Shown one piece after another: positions 54,864-64,000 of a stretch of 64,000 bases of DNA. The first letter of the stretch is position 1. Each line of letters starts with the position of its first letter. The translations under genes and the position numbers were made by a program. The DNA lies in the NCBI GenBank assembly GCA_947469285.1, contig CANIOW010000005.1, forward strand, positions 1 through 64,000. The letters run 5' to 3'. Source of the stretch: Gammaproteobacteria bacterium. Its GTDB lineage: Bacteria; Pseudomonadota; Gammaproteobacteria; Steroidobacterales; Steroidobacteraceae. The notes below the pieces were generated by a model, which did not search any database, was not told where the DNA came from, and worked only from the letters and a program-made list of their open reading frames with translations.

Positions 54864-57236
54864 ATGCCCTCCTATGTCATCCCCTTCGAGTCCCTTGGCA
54901 TGCATGATGTGGAGGTGGTAGGCGGCAAAAATGCCTCTATCGGGGAGATGATCAGCCATTTGGCGCCGCTAGGGGTTCAGGTGCCTGGCGGGTTTGCCAC
55001 CACTGCGCAGGCCTATCGTGACTTCCTCGCCCATGAAGGTCTGGCGGACTGGATCAACCTCCAACTCAACGATTTGGACGTGGATAACGTCACCCGTCTG
55101 GCCGAGGTTGGCGCCGCCATTCGCCAGCGCATTCTGGCCACGCCATTTCCCAGCCGCCTGGAACAGGAAGTCATCACTGCTTGGGAAGCCATGGGCGGGG
55201 CCGACATCGCAGTTGCGGTGCGCTCCAGCGCCACCGCAGAAGACCTGCCCGATGCCTCCTTTGCCGGCCAGCAGGAAACCTTCCTCAATGTACGCGGTCG
55301 GGCGGATGTGCTGAGCACCATGCATGAGGTGTTTGCCTCGCTGTTCAACGACCGAGCCATCGCCTACCGGGTTCACCAAGGCTTCGAGCATGCGTTGGTA
55401 GCGCTCTCGGCCGGCGTGCAGTTCATGGTGCGTAGCGACTTGGGAACCAGTGGCGTCATGTTCACACTGGACACCGAAAGTGGCTTTAGGGACGTGGTTT
55501 TTGTCACCGCAGCGTATGGTCTGGGTGAAACCGTCGTGCAAGGTGCGGTGAATCCGGACGAGTTCTACGTCTACAAGCCCGCCCTACGCGCTGGCAAGCA
55601 GTCCATCGTCCGGCGCAATCTGGGCAGCAAGGCCATCAAGATGATCTATGCCGCGTCTACGGGTGGCCCCACCCGGGGTCGGCGCGTGGAAACCGTGGAC
55701 GTGCCGCAGGAGCAGCGCTTGGCGTTCTCACTAAGCGATGCCGACGTCGAGGCGCTGTCGCGCCAGGCACTGATCATCGAGCAGCATTACGCTCGACCCA
55801 TGGATATCGAGTGGGGCAAGGACGGCACCACTGGCGAACTGTTCATCCTGCAAGCCCGCCCAGAGACGGTCCAGAGCCGCGCCGGGCGGAGTATCCAGCG
55901 CTATACCCTCAAGGGCCACGGCAAGGTGCTCACCACCGGTCGCGCCATTGGCGCGCGCATCGGCGCCGGTCCCGCGCGCGTTATCCGTGACGTGACCGAA
56001 ATGTCCCGCGTCCAGCCCGGCGACGTGCTGGTGGCGGACATGACCGATCCTGACTGGGAGCCCGTCATGAAGCGCGCCAGCGCCATTGTGACCAACCGCG
56101 GGGGACGCACCTGCCACGCCGCCATCATCGCTCGCGAACTGGGGATCCCGGCCGTCGTCGGCTGTGGCGACGCCACCACCCATATTCTGGACGGCGATCC
56201 AGTCACCGTGTCCTGCGCAGAGGGCGACACGGGTCAGGTGTACGCAGGGCAGCTGGAGTTCGAGGAAAAAACCATCGAACTTGACTCCCTGCCACCGGCT
56301 CCCGTGAAGATCATGATGAATGTCGGCAATCCTGACCGAGCCTTTGATTTTGCTGCCATTCCTCATCATGGAGTGGGGCTGGCGCGGCTCGAGTTCATCA
56401 TCAACCGCATGATCGGCGTACACCCACGTGCGCTGCTGGAATTTGACCGGCTGGCGCCGGAGCTACAAGCCACGATCCGCCGACAGATCGCCGGCTATGC
56501 CGACCCAGTGGAATTTTTCATCGCCAAGCTGGCAGAAGGCATCGCCAGCATCGCCTGTGCCTTTGCCCCGGAACCCGTCATCGTGCGGTTGTCCGACTTC
56601 AAGAGCAACGAATACGCCAATCTCATCGGTGGTCGCGGTTACGAGCCGCACGAGGAAAACCCGATGCTTGGATTTCGCGGCGCCTCCCGTTATATCGATG
56701 AAGTGTTTCGTCCCTGCTTCGAGATGGAGTGTCGCGCCTTGCGCCGCGTACGCGAAGACATGGGACTGGAAAACGTGCAGGTGATGGTGCCGTTCGTACG
56801 TACGCTCGGCGAGGCGCGCCAGGTGACCGAACTCTTGGCAGAAAATGGCCTTGGACGCGGCGTGAACGGCCTTAAAGTCATCATGATGTGCGAATTACCC
56901 ACCAACGCCCTGTTGGCCGAGCAATATCTCGAGTACTTCGACGGCATGTCCATCGGCTCAAACGACATGACCCAGCTAACGCTTGGGCTCGACCGCGACA
57001 GCGGTATTGTCGCTCACCTGTTCGACGAGCGGGATCCCGCGGTGAAGGCCCTGCTGGCCATGGCCATCCGTGCCTGCCGCAAAGCCGGGAAATACATCGG
57101 CATCTGTGGGCAGGGTCCTTCCGACCACCCGGACCTGGCCCGCTGGTTGGTGGACCAGGGCATCGACTCCGTATCGCTAAACCCGGATACCGTCGTCGAG
57201 ACTTGGCTGTTCCTGGCCGGCCAACCCGCCCACTGA
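54864..57236 (+). CDS. ppsA: Phosphoenolpyruvate synthase
   Basis: 790 residues from ATG 54864, the usual length. Order: N-terminal ATP-grasp domain ([44 protein letters not shown]), the phosphohistidine swivelling domain with [20 protein letters not shown] (catalytic His in TCHAA), and the C-terminal PEP-binding TIM barrel ([57 protein letters not shown]). It makes PEP, AMP and phosphate from pyruvate and ATP for gluconeogenesis. An upstream in-frame ATG at 54810 is less likely. Convergent with orn. Confidence 0.97.
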   Translation: MPSYVIPFESLGMHDVEVVGGKNASIGEMISHLAPLGVQVPGGFATTAQAYRDFLAHEGLADWINLQLNDLDVDNVTRLAEVGAAIRQRILATPFPSRLEQEVITAWEAMGGADIAVAVRSSATAEDLPDASFAGQQETFLNVRGRADVLSTMHEVFASLFNDRAIAYRVHQGFEHALVALSAGVQFMVRSDLGTSGVMFTLDTESGFRDVVFVTAAYGLGETVVQGAVNPDEFYVYKPALRAGKQSIVRRNLGSKAIKMIYAASTGGPTRGRRVETVDVPQEQRLAFSLSDADVEALSRQALIIEQHYARPMDIEWGKDGTTGELFILQARPETVQSRAGRSIQRYTLKGHGKVLTTGRAIGARIGAGPARVIRDVTEMSRVQPGDVLVADMTDPDWEPVMKRASAIVTNRGGRTCHAAIIARELGIPAVVGCGDATTHILDGDPVTVSCAEGDTGQVYAGQLEFEEKTIELDSLPPAPVKIMMNVGNPDRAFDFAAIPHHGVGLARLEFIINRMIGVHPRALLEFDRLAPELQATIRRQIAGYADPVEFFIAKLAEGIASIACAFAPEPVIVRLSDFKSNEYANLIGGRGYEPHEENPMLGFRGASRYIDEVFRPCFEMECRALRRVREDMGLENVQVMVPFVRTLGEARQVTELLAENGLGRGVNGLKVIMMCELPTNALLAEQYLEYFDGMSIGSNDMTQLTLGLDRDSGIVAHLFDERDPAVKALLAMAIRACRKAGKYIGICGQGPSDHPDLARWLVDQGIDSVSLNPDTVVETWLFLAGQPAH

Positions 57237-57245
57237 GCGGCTCCG

Positions 57246-57791
57246 CTACCGTTGGAACAAATGCTCGCGATAATGGCGTAGCTCCGCAATGGAGTCGCGA
57301 ATATCATCAAGGGCCTGATGTTTATCCCCCTTGGTCACGCCCTCCAGCACGGAAGGCGCCCAGCGCCTCGCCAGCTCTTTCAGGGTACTGACATCAAGAT
57401 TGCGGTAATGGAAAAACTGCTCGAGCGTCGGCATCCAGCGCGCTAGAAAGCGACGATCCTGACAAATACTGTTACCACACAACGGACTAGAGCCGGGTTT
57501 GACATGCTCCCTGAGGAAGCCAAGCAACTGTTGCTCGGCCTCCGACTCCGTGACCCCACTCGCCTGAACGCGCTGAATCAGCCCGGAGGCCCCGTGAGTG
57601 CGGAGGTTCCAGGCATCCATCAAGCCCATGATTTCAGGGGGCTGATGAACTGCAATAACAGGGCCCTCATGGATCACGGTCAACTGAGCATCCGTGATAA
57701 TCACCGCCATCTCAATAATGTGGTCCACCTCCGGACGCAGGCCCGTCATTTCGAGGTCTACCCAAACCCAGGCATCGGACAACACCGCCAT
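57246..57791 (-). CDS. orn: Oligoribonuclease
   Basis: 181 residues from ATG 57791. DEDDh exonuclease: [20 protein letters not shown] (D-x-E), [17 protein letters not shown] (D), and [15 protein letters not shown] (His and Asp). It removes nucleotides from RNA of two to five residues and also degrades pGpG, ending c-di-GMP turnover, which links to the cyclase at 23408. The in-frame extension to 57887 is not part of the conserved protein. Divergent from rsgA, with which it is commonly paired. Confidence 0.96.
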   Translation of the reverse strand: MAVLSDAWVWVDLEMTGLRPEVDHIIEMAVIITDAQLTVIHEGPVIAVHQPPEIMGLMDAWNLRTHGASGLIQRVQASGVTESEAEQQLLGFLREHVKPGSSPLCGNSICQDRRFLARWMPTLEQFFHYRNLDVSTLKELARRWAPSVLEGVTKGDKHQALDDIRDSIAELRHYREHLFQR

Positions 57792-57875
57792 GTGCACTCC
57801 CAACCATCTGACAGCGGCCAGATGCCGCGTCTTGTCGTTGCCCGTGATGGTAGCAAAGGCTAAGGTGCACCCCAC

Positions 57876-58874
57876 ATGAGTCGCCATTCACCTCCCCCAC
57901 CACCTGCGAAACAGATTGACGCACTCGAGGACGGACGTGTCGTCCGCGCCTTCGGTCGGCAAGTGGTGGTAGAAAGCACTGACGGCGCCACCCACCCCTG
58001 CCGCGGGTTCGGCAAGGATCTACGGCCCCTCTGCGGCGACCAAGTGGCCTTTGTTCGCGGCACCGCCAGCGACCCGGAAGGGCTGGTGTATCGGATCCAC
58101 CCACGGCGCGGCGTCCTCGCGCGCTGGAACGGTGCTGGTCGTCGCGAAGAGCTGGCGGCCCATCTCACCCGTCTGGTGGTGGTGTTCGCCCCCACGCCGG
58201 CGCCCGACCTGTTCATCGTTGACCGTTACCTGGCCGCCGCCGCCTTGGCAGCGCTGGAGGCGGTCGTGGTGTGCACCAAGGCAGACCTGCTGGCCGAGGG
58301 TGGTTCGCATGCCGCCGACGCGCTGGAACTGCAGTCCGCACTGACCGCCTATGCGGCGCTGGGCTACCCGGTTTTTCTGCTGGATACTGCCAGTGACGCT
58401 GGGTTTGCGCCGCTGGCCGCTGCGCTCGCCAGCGGCACCAGCGTGCTGGTCGGTCAAAGCGGCGTGGGCAAGAGCAGCCTGCTGAACCGTCTGGTGCCAG
58501 GTGCAGTGGCTGCCACGCGTACCGTGTCCGGCAGTACCGACGAGGGACGCCACACCACCACCAGCGCCGCCTTGTACCACCTGCCGGGCGGGGGCGACCT
58601 GATCGATTCGCCAGGCGTGCGCGATTTCGCCCCACCGGTCCCCGAACCGCGGCAAGCCCGCCATGGGTTTGTGGAAATTGAACGACTCAGTGCGGGTTGC
58701 AAGTTCATGGACTGTCTGCACCGCGAAGAACCCGGTTGTGCGGTACGCGCCGCTGTTGGTCTGCCGGCACCCGATGGCGGCAGCGCCCTCGAACCACGCC
58801 GCTACAACAGTTACCGACGTTTGCTGACCACCGCCGTGCAGATGGAACAGCGACGCCCGCCCGGGCGTGGCTAA
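57876..58874 (+). CDS. rsgA: Small ribosomal subunit biogenesis GTPase
   Basis: 332 residues. OB-fold at the N-terminus, then a circularly permuted GTPase: G4-like VVCTKADLL occurs before the P-loop [15 protein letters not shown] at about 192-205, with G3 DSPGVRDF after it. The zinc-binding end [14 protein letters not shown] keeps the Cys-His-Cys ligands. RsgA binds the 30S decoding region in late maturation. It starts divergent from orn and its last bases precede dbpA on the same strand. Confidence 0.96.
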   Translation: MSRHSPPPPPAKQIDALEDGRVVRAFGRQVVVESTDGATHPCRGFGKDLRPLCGDQVAFVRGTASDPEGLVYRIHPRRGVLARWNGAGRREELAAHLTRLVVVFAPTPAPDLFIVDRYLAAAALAALEAVVVCTKADLLAEGGSHAADALELQSALTAYAALGYPVFLLDTASDAGFAPLAAALASGTSVLVGQSGVGKSSLLNRLVPGAVAATRTVSGSTDEGRHTTTSAALYHLPGGGDLIDSPGVRDFAPPVPEPRQARHGFVEIERLSAGCKFMDCLHREEPGCAVRAAVGLPAPDGGSALEPRRYNSYRRLLTTAVQMEQRRPPGRG

Positions 58875-58926
58875 AGGCGCGTGCGGCCTGAAACTAGCCG
58901 GCAGGCCTTGGCCAGAACAGTGCATC

Positions 58927-60354
58927 ATGCCGGCGCTGCAGCTACTACCGGCTGACTCAACCAGGTGCCCCGTGGAAACTCTGCCTTTTGCTTCCTTACC
59001 GCTGAACCCGTTACTCCTGCAGGCGTTAGCTTCGCTGGAATATCGGGTAATGACGCCTATCCAGGCGAGAAGCCTGCCGCCGATGCTCGCCGGGCACGAT
59101 GTGATCGGCCAGGCGCGTACCGGCAGCGGCAAGACGGCTGCCTATGGGCTCAGCGTGCTATCCAGCATCGACACCACGCTCATGAAGACGCAAGCGCTGG
59201 TGCTGTGCCCGACGCGCGAGCTGGCGGACCAGATCGCGAAGGAGATCCGCAGGCTCGCGCGCTGCCTACCCAATGTGAAAGTGAGCGTGCTCGGTGGTGG
59301 CATCTCCAGACGACCGCAGCTCGCCTCCCTGGAACACGATCCGCACATCATCGTGGGCATGGCCGGTCGCGTGCAGGAACTGCTGCAGGCCGGCAGCCTG
59401 AAACTCGATGCACTACGCGTGCTGGTGCTTGACGAAGCCGACCGCATGCTGGACCCGGACTTCGAAGAGGCCAGTCGCACGATCGTTGATCTGGCACCCA
59501 AGGCACGGCAGACCCTGTTCTTCTCGGCGACCTTTCCAGACAACGTGCGCAGTCTCAGTCGTCGGCTGCAACGCGAACCGGTGGAGATCACGGTCGACAA
59601 CCAGGCGATCACTGCCCAGGTCGAGCAAATTTTCTACGAAGTGGCGCCGGAGCGCCGCATCGATGCCTTGGCTCATCTGCTCAGTACCCAACGCGCGGAA
59701 TCTGCACTGGTATTTGCCCACACCAAGAACGACGCCCGTGACATTGAGGAGCAGCTGCGCCAACGTGGCTTCGCAGTGCTGTCACTCCATGGCGACATCG
59801 ACCAACGTGACCGCGACGAAGTGCTGGTGCGCTTTGCCAATGGCACGATACGCGTTCTGGTGGCCACCGATGTCGCTGCGCGTGGGCTGGATATCAAGGA
59901 CCTAGCGCTGGTGATCAGCTACGAACTGCCACGCGAGCCCGACCAGCACGTGCACCGTGTAGGCCGTACTGGCCGTGCCGGTAAAAGCGGGGTTGCACTG
60001 CATCTGTTTTCATCGCGTGAACGCATCCGTTTGACCGCGATCGAAACCCGCTTCGGCTTTAAAGCCACCCTTGGCAAGTTGCCAATGTCGGCGCTGGCCA
60101 AGGACCAACCAGTCCCGCCGGTGTTCGTCACTGTGTGCGTGGACGCCGGTCGCCGCGACAAACTCCGGCCAGGCGACCTGCTGGGTGCTTTGACCGGCGT
60201 CGCCGGACTGACCAAAGAACTGGTCGGCAAGATCAGTACGTTCGACACCCGCACTTACGTCGCCATTGATCGCCGCTTTGCCAAAACCGCCATGGACGGT
60301 CTGCGCGCCGGCAAAATTAAAGGCAAGAATTTTCGGGTTCGGCTGATCGATTGA
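58927..60354 (+). CDS. dbpA: ATP-dependent RNA helicase, DbpA type
   Basis: 475 residues from ATG 58927; GTG 58972 (VETLPFASLP, matching the family start) is an equally good choice. DEAD-box motifs: Q motif MTPIQARSLP, I ARTGSGKT, Ia PTRELAD, II LDEADRML, III FSATFP, V VATDVAARGLDI, VI HRVGRTGRAG. Motif Ib is GMAGR where TPGR is expected. The C-terminal domain ([28 protein letters not shown]) is the 23S rRNA hairpin-92 binding module typical of DbpA. It helps large-subunit assembly. Its last 38 bases overlap the convergent NCS1 permease. Confidence 0.94.
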   Translation: MPALQLLPADSTRCPVETLPFASLPLNPLLLQALASLEYRVMTPIQARSLPPMLAGHDVIGQARTGSGKTAAYGLSVLSSIDTTLMKTQALVLCPTRELADQIAKEIRRLARCLPNVKVSVLGGGISRRPQLASLEHDPHIIVGMAGRVQELLQAGSLKLDALRVLVLDEADRMLDPDFEEASRTIVDLAPKARQTLFFSATFPDNVRSLSRRLQREPVEITVDNQAITAQVEQIFYEVAPERRIDALAHLLSTQRAESALVFAHTKNDARDIEEQLRQRGFAVLSLHGDIDQRDRDEVLVRFANGTIRVLVATDVAARGLDIKDLALVISYELPREPDQHVHRVGRTGRAGKSGVALHLFSSRERIRLTAIETRFGFKATLGKLPMSALAKDQPVPPVFVTVCVDAGRRDKLRPGDLLGALTGVAGLTKELVGKISTFDTRTYVAIDRRFAKTAMDGLRAGKIKGKNFRVRLID

Positions 60355-61777
60355 GCGGGAGGCGGCGCCATGCCGACGGCCCCAGCGTCGCATAGACCGT
60401 AGCGCTGACAACGCCGCCAGCCAGCCAGGAAAGATCCACGCCACCCATGGCGACCGCCACGGGCCCTTGCGTGGCTGGCAGCAGGCCGTACATGCATAAC
60501 CAGGTGGCGAGCATGCCCACCAGCAGCGCACCAATCCCAGCCCAGTTGACCGCCGGCAGCGGCGAGTCGTTGGCAGGGGCAAATAACCAGTCAATGGGCA
60601 GCGACTGACGACGCTCCAGCCAGTAGTAATGCACGAGCATCACGCCGGCCCACGCCGCCACCCAGCCCACCAAGGCCACCAGCCAGGCATCCAGCACCTT
60701 GGCGAACTCATCTTGCTGGATCAGCACTACCACGGCCGTCAGCGCCAGCGCTCCCACCACCCCGTTCAGCCAGCGGCGGTCGAGCCGTATATCCAGCGCC
60801 TGAGCGGTAACGGAAAAAGTATAGAGGTTAAGAATATTGGTGGCGATTGGCCCGTGTAGCACCAGTAGCAATACTGGGATGGCCAGCATCCCAAAGTTCG
60901 CCACAATCAGTTGCCCGGGGTCGGCTGATCCATGACGAGTAGCGAGCGTCGCCCCAAGGATGCCCAGCCAGACGACGGGGATAAATTGCCCCAGTACCGA
61001 CACCAGATACAACCTGCCCGCTGGCACCGTGCGACTGACAAAGCGCGAATAGTCCGCCGCGAATGTGAACCACGTGATGCCCCAACCGATCCCAATAGCC
61101 GTCATCACCACGCTCAGTGCGGCGAGGCGGTCGTGGCCAACCAGGACGTGGCCCGCGGGACCTGCATACTGCCAATCAATGCCCAAACTGAGCCAGACCA
61201 CACCCGACATCGCCACCAACACCAACAACGTCGGTGGCACGGTCCAGCGTTCAAAGGTGGTCATAGCACGGTAGCCAGCACCAGCGATGCCGACTTGGAT
61301 GGCCATCAATACGCTGGCGACGACCATTCTGGCGAGCAGATTTCGCTGGCTGGCGTCCAGCCAGCCCAGCAGGCCTAACAGCGCCATCACCAGATCAAGA
61401 ATGATCCAGGTGTTGATGGCGCACCAGCCGATAGCGGTCAGTGCCTGCAGCGATGCTGGCAAGTAATTACCTTGCCTGCCAAAGGCAGCTCGCCCCAAGA
61501 CCATGCCGGTGGCGCCGCTACGCTGACCGAGCAACACGAACCCGCCGAACAGCAGCATGCCGATCCCGTTCCCCACCACCAGCACACCTATGGTGTCGGC
61601 GAGTCCAAGCCCGAGCTGGATGCCCAACGCGCCTAATACCCAGTTGATAGGCGCCAGATTGGCACCAGCCCACAGGTAAAACTGCCCTGAGACGGCCACC
61701 GTCCGCGCCGTTTCCGGGACGGGTTTCAACCAGCGCTCAACCTCAGGCTCAGGTCTTGCGGTAGGGCCAGTCGTCAC
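60317..61777 (-). CDS. NCS1-family permease (cytosine/purine/hydantoin type, CodB-like)
   Basis: 486 residues, about twelve transmembrane helices. [41 protein letters not shown] and the block [12 protein letters not shown] (the NCS1 helix 6 signature, xAxDxSRxV) identify the family, which imports nucleobases, hydantoins, thiamine or allantoin. The closest look is CodB-like. Start is ATG 61777, overlapping the recR stop (ATGA), so it is translated from the recR message. Its product has no evident relation to recombination. Its 3' end overlaps dbpA. Confidence 0.9.
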   Translation of the reverse strand: MTTGPTARPEPEVERWLKPVPETARTVAVSGQFYLWAGANLAPINWVLGALGIQLGLGLADTIGVLVVGNGIGMLLFGGFVLLGQRSGATGMVLGRAAFGRQGNYLPASLQALTAIGWCAINTWIILDLVMALLGLLGWLDASQRNLLARMVVASVLMAIQVGIAGAGYRAMTTFERWTVPPTLLVLVAMSGVVWLSLGIDWQYAGPAGHVLVGHDRLAALSVVMTAIGIGWGITWFTFAADYSRFVSRTVPAGRLYLVSVLGQFIPVVWLGILGATLATRHGSADPGQLIVANFGMLAIPVLLLVLHGPIATNILNLYTFSVTAQALDIRLDRRWLNGVVGALALTAVVVLIQQDEFAKVLDAWLVALVGWVAAWAGVMLVHYYWLERRQSLPIDWLFAPANDSPLPAVNWAGIGALLVGMLATWLCMYGLLPATQGPVAVAMGGVDLSWLAGGVVSATVYATLGPSAWRRLPLNRSAEPENSCL

Positions 61778-62373
61778 TCGAGGCTCAATCGCCCGGCCAG
61801 AGCGTGGGCCAGCGTACCGCCATCCACCGACTCCAGTTCGCCGCCCATCGGTACACCCTGAGCAATGCGCGTGGCACGCAAGCCGTGCTGTCGAGCCAGT
61901 TCGCCCACCACGTGCGCCGTCGCTTGGCCTTCGACGGTAGCGTTCGTCGCCAGGATCACCTCCGTGACCTCACCTTCCGCCAATAAGGCCTCGAAATGCT
62001 GTAACCCAAGCTCCTCGGGTCCAATGCCATCCAACGGCGAGAGCCGTCCATTCAATACGAAATAGCGGCCACGAAAGCCTCCCGACTGTTCGACCGCTAC
62101 CACATCTGCCGGCGACTCCACGACGCACAGAATCGCCGCATCGCGCCGCGGGTCCGCACACACCGGACACAAGTCACCGTCCGTGAGCATGCGACAACGG
62201 CTGCAGTGGCCTACGTCTTCAAGCGCTGCACTCAGCGCCACAGCCAGTTCATGCGCGCCGTCCCGGCGACGTTCCAGCAACTGAAATGCCATGCGCTGCG
62301 CGCTCTTCGGTCCGACACCGGGCAATTGGCGCAGGGCATCGATAAGGCGGGCCAGGGCCGGTGAATAGCGCAC
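61774..62373 (-). CDS. recR: Recombination mediator protein RecR
   Basis: 199 residues. Helix-hairpin-helix [20 protein letters not shown], a four-cysteine zinc finger [16 protein letters not shown], and a Toprim domain ([35 protein letters not shown]) end with [15 protein letters not shown]. It works with RecF and RecO to load RecA on gapped DNA. It lies five bases after ybaB in the usual dnaX-ybaB-recR order. Confidence 0.97.
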   Translation of the reverse strand: MRYSPALARLIDALRQLPGVGPKSAQRMAFQLLERRRDGAHELAVALSAALEDVGHCSRCRMLTDGDLCPVCADPRRDAAILCVVESPADVVAVEQSGGFRGRYFVLNGRLSPLDGIGPEELGLQHFEALLAEGEVTEVILATNATVEGQATAHVVGELARQHGLRATRIAQGVPMGGELESVDGGTLAHALAGRLSLE

Positions 62374-62377
62374 GGGG

Positions 62378-62707
62378 TCAGAACGGCAGTTTCATGCCCG
62401 GCGGCAATTTCATGCCGGCGGTGACGCCAGCATATTTCGCGCTCACCGCGGCATCGACTTTAGCCACTGCGTCGTTGGCCGCCGCGGCCACGAGATCTTC
62501 GAGCAGCTCGCGGTCATCGCCTATCACGCCTGGGTCAATCTGCACCCGCCGCACGGCATGTTTGCCCGTCATGGTCACCTTGACCATGCCACCGCCCGCC
62601 TCGCCTGTCACTTCGATCGTGCCAAGTTCCGACTGCGCTTTCTGCATCGCTTCTTGCATTTGCTGCGCTTGACGCATCATGTTGCCAATATTGCCCTTAT
62701 TGAACAT
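62378..62707 (-). CDS. ybaB: YbaB/EbfC nucleoid-associated protein
   Basis: 109 residues from ATG 62707. [43 protein letters not shown] and [14 protein letters not shown] are the family's conserved blocks. A dimeric DNA-binding protein that sits with dnaX and recR in most bacteria. An upstream in-frame start (62731) would add eight residues and overlaps the dnaX spacer. Confidence 0.95.
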   Translation of the reverse strand: MFNKGNIGNMMRQAQQMQEAMQKAQSELGTIEVTGEAGGGMVKVTMTGKHAVRRVQIDPGVIGDDRELLEDLVAAAANDAVAKVDAAVSAKYAGVTAGMKLPPGMKLPF

Positions 62708-62736
62708 CGCAGACTCCGTAAGTTCTGGCACCGCGC

Positions 62737-64000
62737 TCAGCGCGGCTTCACCGAGGAAGGATCCAGCGTTCCACCGAGGCGGTCGCGCAACGCCCGTATC
62801 ACGGGTTCGGCCTCCAGCAGCTCGCGCGTTCGGGACAGTCGCTCTGCAGTCTCCCGCTCCACTGCGCGTGCCGGAGTATCTTCAGCGGCGGCCACCACTT
62901 CAAACTCCACCTGCATCGACTGCCCATAGAACGCGCTGAGCGCCAAGGCAAGTTTGTCGACCGTGGCCGGCGTCTGCAGCGCTGCGCTGCGTGCCTCCAG
63001 CCGTAACCGCACCACCGCCGCGTTGCGGTCCACCCACTCGCAGTTGGCCGCCAACTGCCGGGCCGCGCCGGTGAGCTCCAAACGAGAGAGCAGCAGTTGC
63101 CAGTCCGCGCCGGTGAAGGCAGTTCCCGGACGGACCACAGGGGGCTCTGTCACCGCCGCAGAGGAGCGCACTGCCGCCGGCGGGCGCACCGCGGCGCTAC
63201 GCGGGGCAGAACGCGGCGAAGGCACCTGGGCGCTGTCCGGCTCGGCAGGCCGGAAAGCCAGCATGCGCAGCAAGGTCATCTCGATGCCAATCCGGGGGTC
63301 CGGTGCCAACGGCAGGTCCCGGCGGCCGTTGAGAGCCATCTGGTAGTACAGCTGCAGGTCTGCAGCCTCAATCTGCCCAGCCAGCTCCTCAATGGTCGCG
63401 GCCTCCCAGAGGTCATCGGCGCCGCTGCCTGGAACGGCCTGTTGCAGGGCCACACGCTGCAGCAGTGCGGCCAGTTCGACCAGCACATCATCGTAGTCCG
63501 GAGCCTGCTCATCGAGCACCGCCACCTGCGCCAGCACACCAGCCGCATCGCCCGTGGCCAGCAACCCGAGGATCCGCACCACATGACCACGATCAATGGT
63601 ACCGAGCATGCTGCGTACGTCCGGTTCCCCGACCCGTCCACCGCCGAACACGAGCACCTGATCGAGCAGACTCAAGCCGTCGCGCATGCTGCCGTCGGCC
63701 GCGCGAGCCAGCAGCGGCAACGCGGCCGGCTCGAACTGGACGCCCTCGGCAGCCAGAATATGCCGCATGCGCTCACCGATGAGCGCCGGGCTTAGTCGCT
63801 TGAGGTGAAACTGCAAGCAGCGCGACAGCACGGTCACCGGCAGCTTCTGCGGGTCCGTGGTGGCCAGCAGGAACTTAACATGCGGGGGCGGCTCTTCGAG
63901 CGTCTTTAGCAGCGCATTGAACGAATGCGCCGAGAGCATGTGCACCTCGTCGATGAGGTAGACCTTGTAGCGCCCGCGAGTTGGCGAATACTGCACATTT
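62737..64000 (-). CDS. dnaX: DNA polymerase III subunit gamma/tau, partial
   Basis: The 5' portion lies beyond the right edge. What remains begins in the AAA+ domain: [26 protein letters not shown] is the Walker B region and [26 protein letters not shown] is the sensor 1 region. Lid and clamp-loader collar follow ([34 protein letters not shown]). The end includes a Pro/Arg/Ala-rich linker ([17 protein letters not shown]) and a short tau C-terminal domain. It loads the beta clamp in replication. A programmed frameshift site, if any, is not apparent in the visible part. It heads the dnaX-ybaB-recR operon. Confidence 0.96.
   Translation of the reverse strand, partial: NVQYSPTRGRYKVYLIDEVHMLSAHSFNALLKTLEEPPPHVKFLLATTDPQKLPVTVLSRCLQFHLKRLSPALIGERMRHILAAEGVQFEPAALPLLARAADGSMRDGLSLLDQVLVFGGGRVGEPDVRSMLGTIDRGHVVRILGLLATGDAAGVLAQVAVLDEQAPDYDDVLVELAALLQRVALQQAVPGSGADDLWEAATIEELAGQIEAADLQLYYQMALNGRRDLPLAPDPRIGIEMTLLRMLAFRPAEPDSAQVPSPRSAPRSAAVRPPAAVRSSAAVTEPPVVRPGTAFTGADWQLLLSRLELTGAARQLAANCEWVDRNAAVVRLRLEARSAALQTPATVDKLALALSAFYGQSMQVEFEVVAAAEDTPARAVERETAERLSRTRELLEAEPVIRALRDRLGGTLDPSSVKPR

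Overview
The window is GC-rich, densely packed chromosomal DNA of a bacterium that looks like a Gammaproteobacterium. This rests on families and synteny typical of that class: chorismate lyase UbiC, ABC-F protein YbiT, DUF1249, PpsR next to PpsA, orn next to rsgA, DbpA, tail-specific protease Prc, and the dnaX-ybaB-recR block. Genus is not identifiable by eye. I see no rRNA, tRNA, CRISPR array, insertion sequence, phage or plasmid genes. No stretch over 300 bases lacks a gene; the longest spacer is about 210 bases (39859-40069).

Layout. 1-6309: start of a crotonase-family gene leaving the window on the minus strand, then a STAS-phosphotransferase fusion, PbpG, UbiC, and a three-gene signalling operon (STAS protein; metallo-beta-lactamase protein with a degenerate histidine-kinase tail; PAS-PP2C phosphatase). 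6340-9183: TonB-dependent receptor. 9367-16207: a plus-strand run of catabolic type (orphan sugar-type binding protein, VOC protein, SDR, two AhpD-like proteins, SRPBCC protein, glutathione transferase, ethanolamine ammonia-lyase EutBC). 16219-23326: second glutathione transferase, YbiT, APC permease, GMC oxidoreductase, Baeyer-Villiger-type monooxygenase. 23408-31027: diguanylate cyclase, phosphoglycolate phosphatase, fructose-bisphosphate aldolase, alpha/beta hydrolase, SOUL protein, Na+/alanine symporter, D-lactate dehydrogenase type flavoprotein. 31087-37478: MATE pump, DUF374 acyltransferase-like protein, HMG-CoA reductase, UPF0016 and CDF metal exporters, nucleoside transporter. 37492-44869: several unknowns, a Gfo/Idh/MocA oxidoreductase, M28 peptidase and Prc. 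44897-52370: operator-controlled RND efflux operon with one adaptor and two pumps. 52348-64000: housekeeping (coiled-coil unknown, DUF1249, PpsR/PpsA, Orn, RsgA, DbpA, NCS1 permease, RecR, YbaB, partial DnaX).

The best candidate for an undescribed system is the signalling set at 213-6309. It has two STAS substrates and a PP2C phosphatase, as in a partner switch, but no recognisable RsbW-type kinase. Instead there is an aminoglycoside-phosphotransferase-fold kinase fused to one STAS domain, and a complete MBL enzyme carrying a HATPase-like domain without its ATP-binding boxes. Second choice is the catabolic run 10464-16207 ending in EutBC, including an AhpD-like pair of which one member has lost the redox cysteines. 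All functional links between genes are inference from position and overlap; individual family calls rest on motifs visible in the translations.
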